Part shown: piece after piece, positions 25,132 through 38,700 of the stretch
How positions within the stretch are numbered: position 1 is the stretch's first letter
Layout of the letters: every line of letters begins with the position of its first letter
Source: Camarhynchus parvulus
Lineage: Eukaryota > Chordata > Aves > Passeriformes > Thraupidae
DNA length: 64,000 nucleotides
Assembly: GCF_901933205.1 (NCBI RefSeq)
Contig: NC_044584.1
Coordinates: forward strand, 14,487,001-14,551,000
Reading direction: 5' to 3'
The notes under the pieces: model-generated
What the model was told of the DNA's origin: nothing
The model's database searches: none
The model's input: only the letters and a program-made list of their open reading frames with translations
Translations under genes and position numbers: made by a program

Positions 25132-28100
25132 ACATACCAATTATCTGCAGCCCAGCCTCCAGGCCTTTTTCAAAGCTGCTCAGCTCCAGCCATCACATGG
25201 TTCAGGAGGAAGCAATAGGTCTCATACCCAGGAAGATTAACTCTCCAGAGCTTTTCTAATTAGAGACACCAGCTCCTTGCCAAGGAGATGTGCTTGCTGC
25301 AGCTTATTTTAGCTCTGCAGTTCTGACAAACCAGACACTTTTCTTCTTATGATCTTGTGTAATTGGAAGACAAACTTTTTCTGAATAATGAATGCTCAGA
25401 GACACAGTTCATGAAGCAGGGTACTCTCATGATAAAAACAGACATACAAAATGATAGCTTAACTCTAACAGAGAGTCTGCCCCTGTAAATCCCAGAAGCA
25501 GTGAACAGTTGAGGTTGGCAGGAATCCCCACTCCAGACCCTGCTCACGCTGGAGCCAACATCAGAATCAGGTCAGGCTGCTCAGGGCTGTGCCCAGTGAA
25601 GCTCTGAGTGTCTCCAAGGACTGAGGTGTCCCTGCCTCTCTGGGTCCCCATGGCAATGCCTGACCACACTCACAGACTGAACAATTTTCCTAACTAACAA
25701 TTCCACTTGCTACAAACAGATCATTGCCCTTTGCTACACAGCTCAGAAGAGAGTCCATCTCTAGTCTCTGCAATTTCTCCCCAGATTATATTTTATTTAT
25801 TATTTGAATTGTTCTTTGGTGCTCTCCACATTCTAAGCTTTTCACAAACAGGCCTTATTTAGTTATGAGAATTACTAGGTAGAAAGGGGAAGAGATGCCT
25901 TTCTGTACAAGTGACTCTGGAGCATGAGGGTCCCTTCTGCAGGGAAACAAAGTGAGCTAGGACCACAGCCCAAGCAAAAACTCCTGCTAGGCAAAGGAAT
26001 GTGCATTTTCCAACTTACCTTTCCTTTCTGCTTCACTCTGAGGGGTGTCTGATAGAGCTCCCCAGGAGCAGAAGCACAGCTCCTGTCCCCACAGAGCACC
26101 AGAAATTCAGTGTCTCATCCAGGCAGAGATGAGGATTAACATGCCTTCCTAACTCCTTTTGAGCTTCTTCCTTGTACTGAATTCACAGAAGTTTCTAGTC
26201 CTTTGTTCTTCCCCATAACAAAGGGGGGAAGAAAAACCAGGTCAAAAACCCATTTTTCTTCCTCTTCCATCAGCTGTGAGCAGCTCAGGCTCCCTGATGT
26301 GCAGCATGAGCAAATGGCACCTTCAATGGAGGGCTGAGGAGCCAGCAGACAGAGGTTAGGAGTGCACAGGCTTCTCAAAGGAGCAGTCCAAGGGCAGGAC
26401 AAAGCCAACACTGCGGAGAATGCCAGCACAGAAATGAGATTTCCATTTGCCCTGATGGTTTCACTCCATATGTTACCTGTGTGCCCCAACCCTCTGAGCT
26501 GAAATCAAGAACAGGACCTGCACTGCCCACCCTTCCTCACATCACAGAAACCAGGAAAAGATGGGAGCAAACCAAAGGTCAATGCAATACAGAGGCTTTA
26601 ATAGAGTTTTCTGTGCATTTTCCCTTGGACAACACTGAGGGCTCATCCCTTTGTCTTAACACAGCACTACAGGCTTTGGCAGGTATGCAATAGAAAAAAT
26701 ACCACTGGGACATTTTATTGTGCTTCCTTTTCTGCTTCCCTCCTCCCCACACTGTCCTGGGAAAAAGCAGGTAGAGGAGTTTCAGCCATTGCCAACTGCT
26801 GTAGTAAAACAATAGAATTTTGGGAAGGCCCAAAGCATTATTTGTAGCCACAATAAGCACAGTTTATAACTAAGCCTTTCACATCAGCAGATCACAGCAG
26901 GGCACTGAAGAACTGATTGTGTACCTAAGCACATTTGCGTCCCACCTAAATATCAAGCATTAAATTAAAGTGTTAAATGCCCACAGCCCACACACAGGAC
27001 CCTTCAAACTGCAGAGGGAGAAACAGCTGAGGTGAGCTGAATAACAACCCAGATATTACTGTGGTCTCTGCTTCCTGCAAAGTGAGCCCACAGGGAATGC
27101 TGTCCCATCCCATGGAATAAATGCCAAAGCTCAGGTGAGATGAGCCCAAATCCCCCTCCCAAGAGCCACTACTGCCACCCACAGCTCCCCAGGAGTCAAA
27201 CATCAAGGCTCTTCATCATTGTGCATTATTTAAAAATTCAGCTGTTGATTCTAGCAGTCTGTCACATCATGGCATATTGCTCTTCCCTCTTTAGAACAGA
27301 CAGTGTGGGGTGTGTAAAATAGCAGACACCCCCTCTTCTCCTCCATTCAAGCTTTAACTCCACAGAAGAAGTCCTTGCTCCCCAAACCTTTGCACTTTGC
27401 TGCTCCTACATGCAAGGTACAAGCTAACACTCTGACCCTGAACGAGTTCCTTGTAGCACAAATCCAGCAGCAGCACCAAACCACACAGCAGCTCTTGTAA
27501 TTGCTTTCTACTAATTTACATTATACATTAATCTAACATTATACATCAATCAATAGGTTTCACTGCTCACTGGTTTTTGAGGAACCAATTAAAGGAGTGA
27601 TAAAGAAGATTAATTTATTACAGAATCTGCTAGGAGGCTAAATGCTTGCAGGAGGAAAGGCATTATTGACTTAGATTTACCAGAGGAATAATTCCCATCC
27701 ATATATGTGTACATATATACACAATAAGATGTAGGAATATATGCACCAAACAGCTTTGGCACGTGCTGTGGAGTGGGTTTGCTGGGCACAGACTGGAGAT
27801 GAAGGATGGAGAGAAGCAGCACATGGAGCTTGCTTCTCTTGCAACCCTCTGCCCTGCTGGAAAAGCACTGCTGTGATTCCCTGAGTGTAGAGACTCAGAA
27901 GCTTTTAAGTGTTAAAAGGTGATAAAATCCCTACCAGCGAGCCTCTGTGAGCTGCGCTGCCATCAATGCCACAGGCTCAGCAGGGGCATGGCAGGGGACC
28001 AAAGTGCCCCTGGGTGGGCGGGTGGCAGCAGACAGGCCAGCACAGCACCCACAGGGCACAGCCCCAGTGTGACCAGCAGCAGAGCCCATCCAGCACTGCA

Positions 28101-31100
28101 CAGCTGGTTTCCACCAGCAGCTGAGGTGGCTGTTCAATGTGCTGGGACACAGGTGTGCCCCAAAAGCACCTGCATCACTTCTGCTCACAATGCCAACCTC
28201 CAGGACTCCCTTCTGCATCTACCAAGCCATGGTGGGCTTGCCCTTAATTCATCGACCTAAAAAAAACCAGTTTTTCATTGGGATTTTACTGCAGCCTCCC
28301 AAACCCTGACACACATGTGGTGCCAGTGCCACTCATCACTGGGAGTTTGACCACATCAGCACAAGGAGGGACATCCCCACCAGAGCAAAGAGTATTCACA
28401 CACAAAGGCTGAGGGGCCACGATGGGGAGTGACCTGCCTGTGGCTCTCTGCCCTGTGTGCCCCATGGCTGTGTGCCCTGTGTGCCAGGCTGTGCAGTGCC
28501 TGCAGATTGTGCACAGTGCTTGTGGCACAGGCAGGATGGAGCAAGAGCCACCGAGTGTGATTAACATCCACCCAAGGGGCTCTGCATAATGGACTGGTTC
28601 AGACACACACATCAGGGCAGGGAGCAATCAATACTGCCCAGAACAGCACAGCACATGCATTGTCTGCAGCCAATTGTGCTGCTCTCTGTGCTGTACCATA
28701 TTCATTTTAATGTTAGCCCGAAAGGAGGGAGCACAGCAGGTCAGCCAAGGAGAGCAGCAGTGCTGCTGTATAACCCAGCCCTCATTTCTTTGAAAACTCA
28801 TGTCAATCCCGTGCAAATCCTGTCAACCAGGCCCTTTCAGAGCATGGTTCTAGGAAATCCATTGAGCCTTCACCCTGTTCACCATCACTGCCATTTTGTC
28901 CTGTCAGTGCCTCATGTGCCTTTTGGGCTCTGCTCCACATCCAGCACAGCATCTCCCTTCCCACCAGCAACAGCTCCCCAGGGAAAAGCAGGACAGAGTT
29001 CCAGGGACTCAGGTCACCCTCCTCTTCCTGACCAAGCAGAGGTTGTTTAGAGCAACATAAATGCCCAAAGTGAGCCTGCATACCTGGGGGCCTTAGCCTG
29101 TGCCTGACGGTTGATTCACCCAGCACAGGGCAGCACCACAAGAAAAGTCATATTGTGGGACCAAGGGTGCTGCTCTGAGCCAAAGAGCCTCTCCTCAGCA
29201 CAGCAGTTGGGCCACAGCATCCTTCATCTCTTTGCACATCAAGTCAAAATCTATGAAATGCTGCAACAATCCCTTTCTCCCAGCCTTCATCTGACTCTTC
29301 TTCAAGGCTGAAATCTCTCCTTACATCATCTTCAGTGCTTGGAACTGAGTCTCATCTACCTGGCCTCTGTTTGAAAGCCTCAAAATGACAAAAGGAAAAA
29401 ACCACCAACACCTAAAAAGCAATTATTTTAATTACTCATTCTGGCTGAAAAAGACCCTCAGCTGTTTGAAGCCCTTGATTCAAAGGAATGGCTGTTGTAG
29501 GCAGCTGACCAGCACAACACACACTGCTGCCATGCCCTCTGCAGCACCCGGAGGTGCTTCTCTATCCCAAATTACAGGAAATTAACATTTTCAAAAGCTT
29601 CTGAGTGTTCCCAGGCAGGAAGCATTACAGGAGGCAGCAGAATCAGTATTATTTATATAGATCCCATTATCACAAACTAGAACTGCACACTGTCACTGTA
29701 ATAAAGCATTACTCAGGAGGCCACTGAAAAACCTGAATAAAATCCTGTAATACAGGTTGAAATAAGAACAAAAAGGAGGCAGCCTTTCAGATGCCTTGAT
29801 GTTATCCCTTTAAGCAGAGCTGCCTTGACATATGCTGTGCATCACAGGGGACTGGCACATCAGCAGAGTGCTCCTCGACAGCCACAGGGCTCAAAAATCT
29901 ACCTTTCCCTCCCCACCTGTATTTTCAGGTTTAAATCCTCCTGTTTTGTTTTTCTACTGATGTGAATATGTCTCTTCTGTTGGGGGTTTTGGCAGTAAAA
30001 AAATCCCAGGGGATAGCCCTGGCAGGTACTGCCTGATTTGAAGGCAATACTGAACAATCTTCATGCAGAAGATCCCTAACAGGGACAGATTGAGGCAAAT
30101 TCCTCCTGAAAAAAAACAGGCTACTGCTCTACAGAACCCCACAAGCTATGATGTGCCCTCTCTTTTCAAGCAACCAGCTGCAGAAATGACAGTAGCAGCA
30201 CGTGCTGCAGAAACACAGCCAGGTATTGCCTGGCCCTGGCCCCTGCCCAGAGGATGAGCAGTTCCTACCTGTGAGCAGCCAGGGTTTGCACTGTGGCTCC
30301 AAGGTACCAATGCTGCTGACTTGGGCACAGCTGCAGGCTTGGCTGGGGGTGGGTTTACACCCGTGGACCAGGTGGCTCTTTATTTTTAGGCACAGGCTTC
30401 TCAAATGTGGCACTCCAGGAGGCAGAGACCCCTTCCCTCCGCTCCAAGTGAGCCTTGCAGCACCTCTGCAACAGCCAAGGGACAGGGAAAGTCAATTTTA
30501 TTGGTGCTCTCACTGAGGGAGCTGCAGAGAGAAGCTTGTTAGTATTGATATAGAAACCCAAAAGCAGGACACTCTGCCCCCTCTTATTTGTGGAAGCAAT
30601 AATTCTCTGGAGGTGCTTAAAGAACACAGAACAAACCACACACAAAGTAACCTCATTTCAGATCTGGATCCGTTCCAGGACAGCTGTGGACAATTATCAA
30701 CATCTGGTGATTTGCAGCAGAACTTTCAGTCAGCATCTCCATCGTGCCCATGTGAGAGCCTAAGGAGCAGTGGGCTGGCCCAGTGAAAGGCTGAGTGGAG
30801 ATCTGCAGCACCAGCACAGCCCCAGCCCTGAGCAGGGTCTGCCAGCACTGCCCTCCCACCTGCAGCCAGGCTGAGACACAGCCAGATTAAACCCACCCAG
30901 AAGCACCCACCGGGTTGGGGCCAGCTAAAGCTGCTAGTTGCCACCAAAGTTCCTGTATTTTAACTCTCTGTGTGTTTTCACAGCACTACTGGGACCTGCA
31001 CCTCTGGCCAGAACCCCATCTCTTATGACAAAGTCTCATTAAACAAATTCCTAAACAAGCAGATTTGTATGACTTCCCAGCAAGCATGTGGAGAACAAGG

Positions 31101-33843
31101 TGCCAAAGAGACCCCTGAGCAGCTCAAGGCAGCTACTAATACATACAAAAAATAGAGCAAGATCCATCTGAGGACTACGGATAAAGCTCACTAAAAGCCA
31201 ATACCTATAAATAAATGGGCATTGGGGAAAGATCAGCTAAAGATCAGCTAATCTGCATGTCATTAGCCATGGAAAATAAAATGGCAAGTAAACCAGGTGT
31301 TTGGGTTGCATCACTATTTGACTGATCTAAGCTTAAAGCAGACTTCCAGGTGCAGCAGCTTTTCAGTCTAAAAGTATTTTATAAAATAAAAAAGACACTC
31401 AAATGATTTTAAAATTAGTTAACCAATAGGTGTTGTCATCTTATTGCAGGGGTTCCATACCTTCTTGGTTTTTCTTATGGGCAGCTCCTCAGAGCACTGA
31501 CCCTTTCTTCTTCACAAAGCAGCCAACTGACTCCAATTCCCTTCTCACCCAGCCACCCCACTCTTTTCTAGCACTCTTCTTCTCATTGCTTACAGCTGTG
31601 GCCTGTTAAAGTCAGGCTTGCTCCTAATCTTTGATAATTGGCCCAGCTGCAACTCCTTAGGGGTGAGATTACTTTCTACACTATCTTTATTTTCTTATAT
31701 TCTATGCCCCCACAAGTAGGTACCACACAATAAACAGCCATGTAGCCAAATGGTTTCTGTCCTTGATCCAAACCTATTCAGTCCTTACTCAGTGATGTGG
31801 GGAGCTCACAGAGCCACTGCTGATGCAGCACTGGCTGCCAGGAGCAGCATTAATGATGGGAACAGATCTGGGAAGCCAGGCAATATCCGTTCATTTGAGC
31901 AAAGTGCTCTCAATAGCTGCACATGGCACGGTGCCTGTCTAAGGACTGATACAGGGTCATGCTAATCACACAGATAACAGCAATTAAGGAAAGGAAATGA
32001 GGAGGTTTGTACAGAACCAGCCTGTTCGTGAGCTCCTCATGTGATGCTGTTACTGAGGGGAAAAGCAATCCAGGGCTCCATAAAGAGGAGATTAACCAGC
32101 AAGCACGGGGAAAGGGTGTTATTTCAGCATCCAGTATCCAAGATACCACTGCTGAATGCTGTGAGCAGCTCTGGTGACCATATTGCAAGGATAGGCCTGG
32201 AAATATATGAAGGATTCAGACAAGACTCTGAAGTCGTATTAGCTCTGGAAGTTGCCTCATAGTAAGAGGCTTTTGTGGCTCAGGCTATGCAGCTTTCCCA
32301 AGAGGTGGCAGGGATAATTCAGCCTCAGTCTGCAATTACCTCTGAGAGGAAGAAAACCTGATAGCAGGTGACTCCTGGCCCAGCCAAAATGGACACACTG
32401 TGGAAGCAGCTAATGCAGCAAACATTTTAAAGCAGAACCCTGGGCTGTGATCAGCTCCACTCCACTCAGTGAGAAGCATGAGTGACATGTGGATAAAATA
32501 CCAGGCTGAATCAGGAGCCCAAAGCAGAAGGTGCAGGTGGAGTTTGGATGCGCAAAGCAGCACCTCCTAGCCTGGACACACAAGTGAGAAGGGTGTGGGG
32601 GTCCTGCAGGTGACAAACCCCTCCCAGTTGTGCTTAATGGCCCTCCCTAGCTGCCCATCTCTGACCCATGTGTGACACATCCCCTAACAGCATCCAAAAT
32701 GAGGTTGATGGCAGTGGGAAAAATTCCAAGATGCTCCATGGAGCGTACCTGAGGAGCCTACAGCTCAAACTGCCTGCCAGGGCCACTTGCAGCACAGGAC
32801 ACTGAGATCTTTGGGGTTTATTCCTCATGTTGACACATGAACAACCTGAGGATGATTTGGGGCTGTGTGACTGTACCTTTCCACTGAGACCATTGCAGGA
32901 TTCAATGAATTTAAAAAATGACAGATCATACCCAGGACAGTGCCCCCAGCTGCCTCAGCAGAGCTGCCCAGCGGCCTCACAGCCTCTTCCCAGGTGCACA
33001 TGGTTCACCCAACACCCACAGAGCCTCAGCAAAGTCACCAGGAGGCAGGAGAAGGACACTCTGCTCCTCACTGACCCCTCACATCTGCAGAACTGCAGAT
33101 TCTGATGCCAGCCTGAAGGCAAATATTCTCATTTCTGCTCACCGAAGAGTGCACTGGGGTCAAGTTTCATGCACAAGAGTAGCACAGGAGGGCTCATCAG
33201 GCCTTTATGCCCAATCATACGTAAATGAAGCACCCTCTGCAGTCACACCTCGGTTGTGCTTTCCAAACCACCACAAGCACTTCCAACCCAAACCTGTGCA
33301 TGGATTAGCTGGGGGGGACTCTGCACATTATCCAATTAAAAAGAGGGGGAAAAACATGACAAAGCTCCAGAGGGATTAGGCAACATTTCACTTTTCAGAC
33401 CAGCAGATTTAATTCAAGTCTGGAATTTGTTAGAATGCTGCAACTAAAATAATACAGGCTGGCATTATGAAAGAATATATTGTAATGGAATCTGCAGCAT
33501 CAGATCTTTTCCAGGCAAAAATTACTTGTTACAATAAATGATCTAAAAAAAATCAGTATTCATATAAGAATCTGTGTGCATCCACAAAATAGGAGTTGCA
33601 AATACATTAGGTTTAAAACAATCTCAGAAAAAACTCATTTTCAGTTAAGTTCCCCCATATCCTGCCCTCTCAAATGACTGCAAAGAGCATTCATACAGTC
33701 TCAGAAATCCCATTATCTCCCTGTTCTTGCCATAAATTCAGCAGTGTTTCTTTGATAAATTGCATTCCTTTCTATCATATTATTTTAGTAAAAAGTACAC
33801 ATCAGAGCTCTTAATTAAAGCTCACACCTGTAAATTGGATTTT
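25132..33843. other. Non-coding stretch, no gene recognised
   Basis: No recognisable exon, RNA gene or mobile element. A small AT/GT palindromic patch lies at 27701-27718. Open frames in the moderately GC-rich part (about 28.0-29.1 kb and 30.1-30.9 kb) overlap on both strands, as chance frames do. None shows a domain. Confidence 0.6.
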
Positions 33844-33898
33844 TATATATATAATTGGAATATATACATGTGTAGAATATAAATATAGTACATGCATG
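33844..33898. repeat. AT-rich simple sequence
   Basis: Short TATATATA runs are interspersed with 'tatatacatgtgtag' and 'catgcatgta' words. This is low-complexity sequence typical of a decayed microsatellite. Confidence 0.6.
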
Positions 33899-35052
33899 TA
33901 GAGATGGGATCAGGATGTTCCATTACCAAAACAGCACTATCATTTCTACAGCTCTAAAAGAGCCTATTGTGATCTGTGATTTATGTGTTTGTGGGAGCTG
34001 TGCTTGTCACCCAGAGCTCCATGCCTCCTTCATTCCTCTGGTTAAAATAGATTAGTTTTTTTAGTTTGTCTATGTGATAAGCTATACTGGAAGAGTTATT
34101 CTTGTGTGAATGCCCTCAGTCTGAAATGAAATACTTTATCATTTTGATTTAGCTTTATCCATATGCTCAAAATTCCCCTATTCCACACAAGGAAACCAAA
34201 GAATAAACTGAGCAGTGAGTCTGCTTCCAGTGCAGATGTCCTACCATTGGTGTTGGGCTGGAAAAGCTGCTCAGTGACACAAAGTGCCCTCGCACACTGG
34301 CTGTTCATGTGCACCCTCCTGGGGAGGGACAGCTCCAGCCAAGAGGAGAGGGGTGCAAGGGAAGAGAGAAGTCTGCACAAACACCACCAGGGGATACAAG
34401 ACACACATCACTGTCCATCACATCTGTGAGGCAAATGCTGCACTTGCACCTTTGCAGAGCCGCAGCTGGGGCATGTGTGGGAACACAGAGAATTGCTGTA
34501 CCCAAGGGATTTGGGTGCTCTCATCACAGCCTTCCATCAAAAGCCCACAGTAGTTCCAGTGACTTGCCCAGGAGCAGGAAAGGCGCCTGTGGCAGTGCAG
34601 GAAATGAACCCAAAAGTGGCCTAAGCCCAGCTTTGGAACTGGCCTTTGCAATGCTCCCACTTGACACAAAATTGGCTTCTTTAGGAAAAGTGTCACTACA
34701 AGACTTTCATTTTATATGACTTCACTCAAAGTTAGCTTATGCCAGGCATGTAGGAAACAAGACATTAAGGGAAAGCACAGAAAGGCCAGCCATGCAGTTT
34801 AGATTGATTTGGCAATAGATGATGGGAGGGCGAGCCCCAAGCCTTCAAAGCAGTGGGGATGCAGTTCCCCAAGGTGGGGCTGGCACAGGGACCCCTGGCA
34901 CACTGTGCTGCTGCATCCCCCTCCCCATGCCAGCAGCCAGGGCAAAGACTTTGGCACAGACCCCACAAAGCTGTGGGGGCAGATTCACCTCTTCTCCACT
35001 AACAGCAGGTTTGGACAGGCTCAGGGCCAGGCTGGGGCAGCAGCACGGGAAG
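33899..35052. other. Non-coding stretch, no gene recognised
   Basis: Nothing identifiable. Base composition rises from AT-rich to GC-rich towards the CpG island at 35.2 kb. The overlapping open frames at 34.2-34.7 kb, present in all three plus frames and on the minus strand, are compositional. Confidence 0.6.
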
Positions 35053-35224
35053 CAAAGCAAACCCGGTGGCCCTGGGACAGAGCAGCACAGGTGACAGGTC
35101 TTGGTATGGGTGTCCCAGGGATGGTCCAGCCCCTGAAACAAAGCAAATCCGGTGGCCCCAGGACAGAGTGGCACAGGTGACAGGGCATCATACATGTGGT
35201 GTCCCAGGGATGATCCAGCCCCAG
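35053..35224. repeat. Two-copy tandem duplication, 86 bp unit
   Basis: A unit beginning CAAAGCAA at 35053 is repeated from 35139. Both copies share 'ccggtggcc', 'ggacagag', 'gcacaggtgacagg', 'gtgtcccagggat' and 'tccagcccc', with scattered substitutions. The duplication explains the internally repetitive long open frames on both strands here. It abuts the CpG-rich island on its left. Confidence 0.8.
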
Positions 35225-35234
35225 AGGCTGCAGG

Positions 35235-35757
35235 GGCCGCCCCACAGCCCCACCTGCCCCATGTCCCGGCCGTAGGTAGGTCAGGCTGCAGCCCAGAGCC
35301 CCTAAAGCATCCCCGCGGGAGACAAGCAGCCCATTCACCTCTCTTTTCCCAGCCGGCAGGAATGAAAAACCCAGCCGGGAGCTCTACGGCCTCTTTATTT
35401 AAAAGATCAAATGGAAACAAACTTTAGAATGACGTTAGCTCAAACTTTCGAAAATAAAGCTCCCATTGAAAGGGGAAGCTGGAAGCAGATATTTCTGAAG
35501 CTGCCGCATCCTCCACAGCGCTCGCACTCGGCGCATCCCGAGCCGCCCCCGGAGGAGCCGCTGCCTCCCACCGCTCCAGCCTCGCCTTCCCTGCTCCAGC
35601 TCGAATAAAAGGGAAGGAACCCTGCCTGCACACACAGGCTTGCCCGGAGCCCAGGCTCCCGACGAGCAAGTCGCTCTGTCAGGTTAATTAGCACATAAAT
35701 TAAGAAATGCTTTGCTCGCAGTAGTGCCAGGCACAGCCGGGGCGCTCCTTGACACGG
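35235..35757. promoter_or_regulatory. Orphan CpG island, candidate promoter
   Basis: My hand count gives about 30 CpG dinucleotides in roughly 520 bases, against very few in the flanks. The peak is at 35,515-35,600, with about ten in 85 bases. GC content is clearly above 50% in the core. In birds such islands usually mark a promoter or first exon. A TATA-like GAATAAAAGG lies at about 35,602-35,611 on the plus strand, inside the island, followed 75 bases on by a weak donor-like CAG|GTTAAT (35,680). The minus strand has a 66-codon frame across the core (35635-35435). I recognise no protein on either strand, so the transcript, if any, could be a 5' UTR exon or a non-coding RNA. Direction is undecided. 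Confidence 0.6.
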
Positions 35758-38700
35758 CACAGAAGGAAAGCTGTGGGCATGGAAATGAATGAAGCACCAG
35801 GGAGCCAGGACACAAATTTTTGTCATATCTATGGCCCGTGGTGCAGAGTCACTCAATAACCAAAGCAAATTTAAAAATCACCCTGTTTCTATCACAGCAG
35901 CTATTTCTTCCTTGATTACATTTCAACTTTTCTGCTTTAAAAGTTAGGACATATTTTCCAAATATTTCCAAAATGGTCATCTAAACTATACTTCAACCAC
36001 ACTCTTTCTGGAGCCAGACCATAGCTGGGAACGATCCTGAAGCTCCACCACCAGGTCAACCCCTCCATCTCCACCCCTGCCACCACACCAGAAGAAATTG
36101 GTACATCTACAACCACCATCCATCCCACATTGCCCCCCTCACACCCAGGCAAGATCTTTGGACAATAACTATATCTTATAAGTACTTTTTAAAAAATGGT
36201 TTATATTACTTTTATGAAGAACCATGAATTATATACATCACTCAATAGACAGCAAGGAGGTCAAAATGTCAGTGCTCACAATAGTAAGCAATTCCACTCG
36301 GCTGCCCAAAATTTTCTTGAGGTTCCTTCTTACCTAAGGATGGCACAGTTACAGAAAAGACTTGAAGAAACTTATTCTTCTGAATGGAGAAAAATATAAA
36401 AACAGCCTTACCAGTAATACTGAGCCAGTCTGCCAGAAAATGGAAGACAAAAAGATATGATTAATGATGCCTTAATCTTTTAATGCAATAATTTCTGCCT
36501 TCAAGGGACTTCTGGTAAATAGCACAAAAAGTGTCACCAGGAAATTCCCAGACGCATTAATCTTGCTGCTGGGCCCTGGCATGTTCTCTGTGCTCTCAGA
36601 GGCTCCTCAATGCAGTGAGGGTGTTGCTGGGCCAGCAGACAGACATGAAAACCTATTTCAGCTCTAAAAACAGCACAGATTCAAAGCCTGCTCCAGCTCA
36701 TACCACGGGGAGCCCCATTTGGAGCTGTGCCACCCCCTTACACACTGTCAGGATCCTGGAATCCCTGTTGTCCCCACGTCAGCAGCTCCTCCATGGAGCC
36801 TGAGCATAGTTCTGGTGCTCCACCATGGCGTGCTCAGGCCACCTCTGACTCACCACCCCTGTTTGCTCTGTGTCAGGACAGCACAGTTCCCTCAGGTGAC
36901 TCACATCCTGCATCACCAAGCCTGTGGTCCATCCTGGGCCATCCAGTGGTCCATCCAGTCACACCTTGCAGCCACCATGACTAGTGACAACCCACCAGGA
37001 GGTTTTCATCACTCTCCTGCCTTCATCCCTGTGGGGCAAGTAGGCCTGGGGGCAGCAGACACAGCAGAATTTAAAGCTGTCCAAAGCAAGGTCAAGCAGC
37101 TCTGAAGAGAGTGAGTTCACATGAACACACCATGAATTGTGAATTTCAGAGCACCTGTTAATTTTAGGAGGATCATCAAGTGATGCTGCTGAAGGTTGGA
37201 GCTGCAGGTCAAAGTGTCACACAAAACACAATGCTTTGTGGAGGGGACCCTGGACAGGAAAGGAAGGACAGGGATGGAGAGAGGATGGGCACGTGCACCT
37301 AGATAGATAGATTTTCTTTTGACATATCTTTGGTCAATAGACACCAGAAGATTATGTAACTTAATTTACTTAAATCTCCTAATTTGCACACATTTTATCC
37401 TCTTCTACCTTGCTTCAGATAGCAGGCCTTGAGGCCATGGATTTGAAGGACTGGGCAGCAGCTTTACAAAACCATTTCCCAGAGATCCTTAGCCCCAAAC
37501 AGGCAACAACAATCAGGTGAACACTAAACAGCAAACGAGGCACACCTGAGTCTGGCAAACTGCACTCATGCGCATGGATAAGACTCACCTGTACAAGAAC
37601 TGCCCACAGAGGGGCAGAGATTAAAGGGTAGAACTTTAGGAAGTGCTTCCAGGCATGCAGGTAATCATCCAGACATGAGTAACAGCAGGGACAGGAAGCA
37701 GTGGGAGCTGATACAGGAGCATGTGAGTTGTGCTCATACCATCACCCCAGGCAGCACATGTGAGTTCCCAGGGCAGAACCACAGCCTGGAGACAATGGGC
37801 ACCTGATTGGCAAACCCTGCTCTGAGAGCTGCCACCCAGCAAAGAGCTGCTCCTGGAAAACACCTAAACAATGTGTGCTGGGGATTTGTACTGGCACAAG
37901 ACCATGGCCAAGTGCCCCAGAACAGGGAAAGGAGGGTCCCTGCAGCAGCTTGGGATGCTCTCCAAACATCGCATTTAAGCCAATAAACTCCACCATTTTA
38001 CAATAAGCTATATAGGGAGTTGCACACAAGTCTTGCATATGTGCCCCAGGCATCTCCAGATACCTGAAAAGATTGAGGAACTTGACTGTCTCACATTCTG
38101 AAATCCATACCATTAACTCAGACCACTGGAAAAATGGCACCAGTGGCATTCTGCTTCTGTTGGGGATGCTGCTATTTCAATGCAGTTTAAAAATGCATGT
38201 TGCTGTTCCCACCTCCTCCATCTCTCCTCATACTTCCTCACTGCACTTCCCCCAGCCATTTCAGCACATCCCCAACATTCATTCATCATCCTCCCCAAGC
38301 TGCCTTTATTGGATCCTGCTTTGTATTTGGTGCCCCCAGACATTTCTCTCCATGCCCAAGATGAACCAGAAAAATAAACCTGTAGAAGAACATAAAATTG
38401 CCTTTAAAAGTAAAAATGTATTACCCCGAGACAGCTCAGCAATATGTCAGTATATAACTAATGAACATCCTTATTTTCTATACTTTGCTTTATTTGCAAG
38501 TTTTTGAAGGCCAGGCTGTGTGGCCTGGGGGACAGAAAGGGTGAACAAGCTCAGATAGACCAAATATCCTGTACCACAAAGACTCAGAAGCACCTTCAAG
38601 GACAAGAAATATGCATGTGAGAAGGAGAATACTCAGCATGAATTATCAGGTGAACGTATTAAGGCACCAGAAGAAAAGACTGTTCTAAGTTCCCAGAGCT

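Noticed and set aside
34845..35420. 191-codon minus-strand open frame, the longest in the window
   Set aside because: It spans the 86 bp tandem duplication and the GC-rich edge of the island, repeats itself because of the duplication, overlaps long frames in other phases and shows no domain or splice context.
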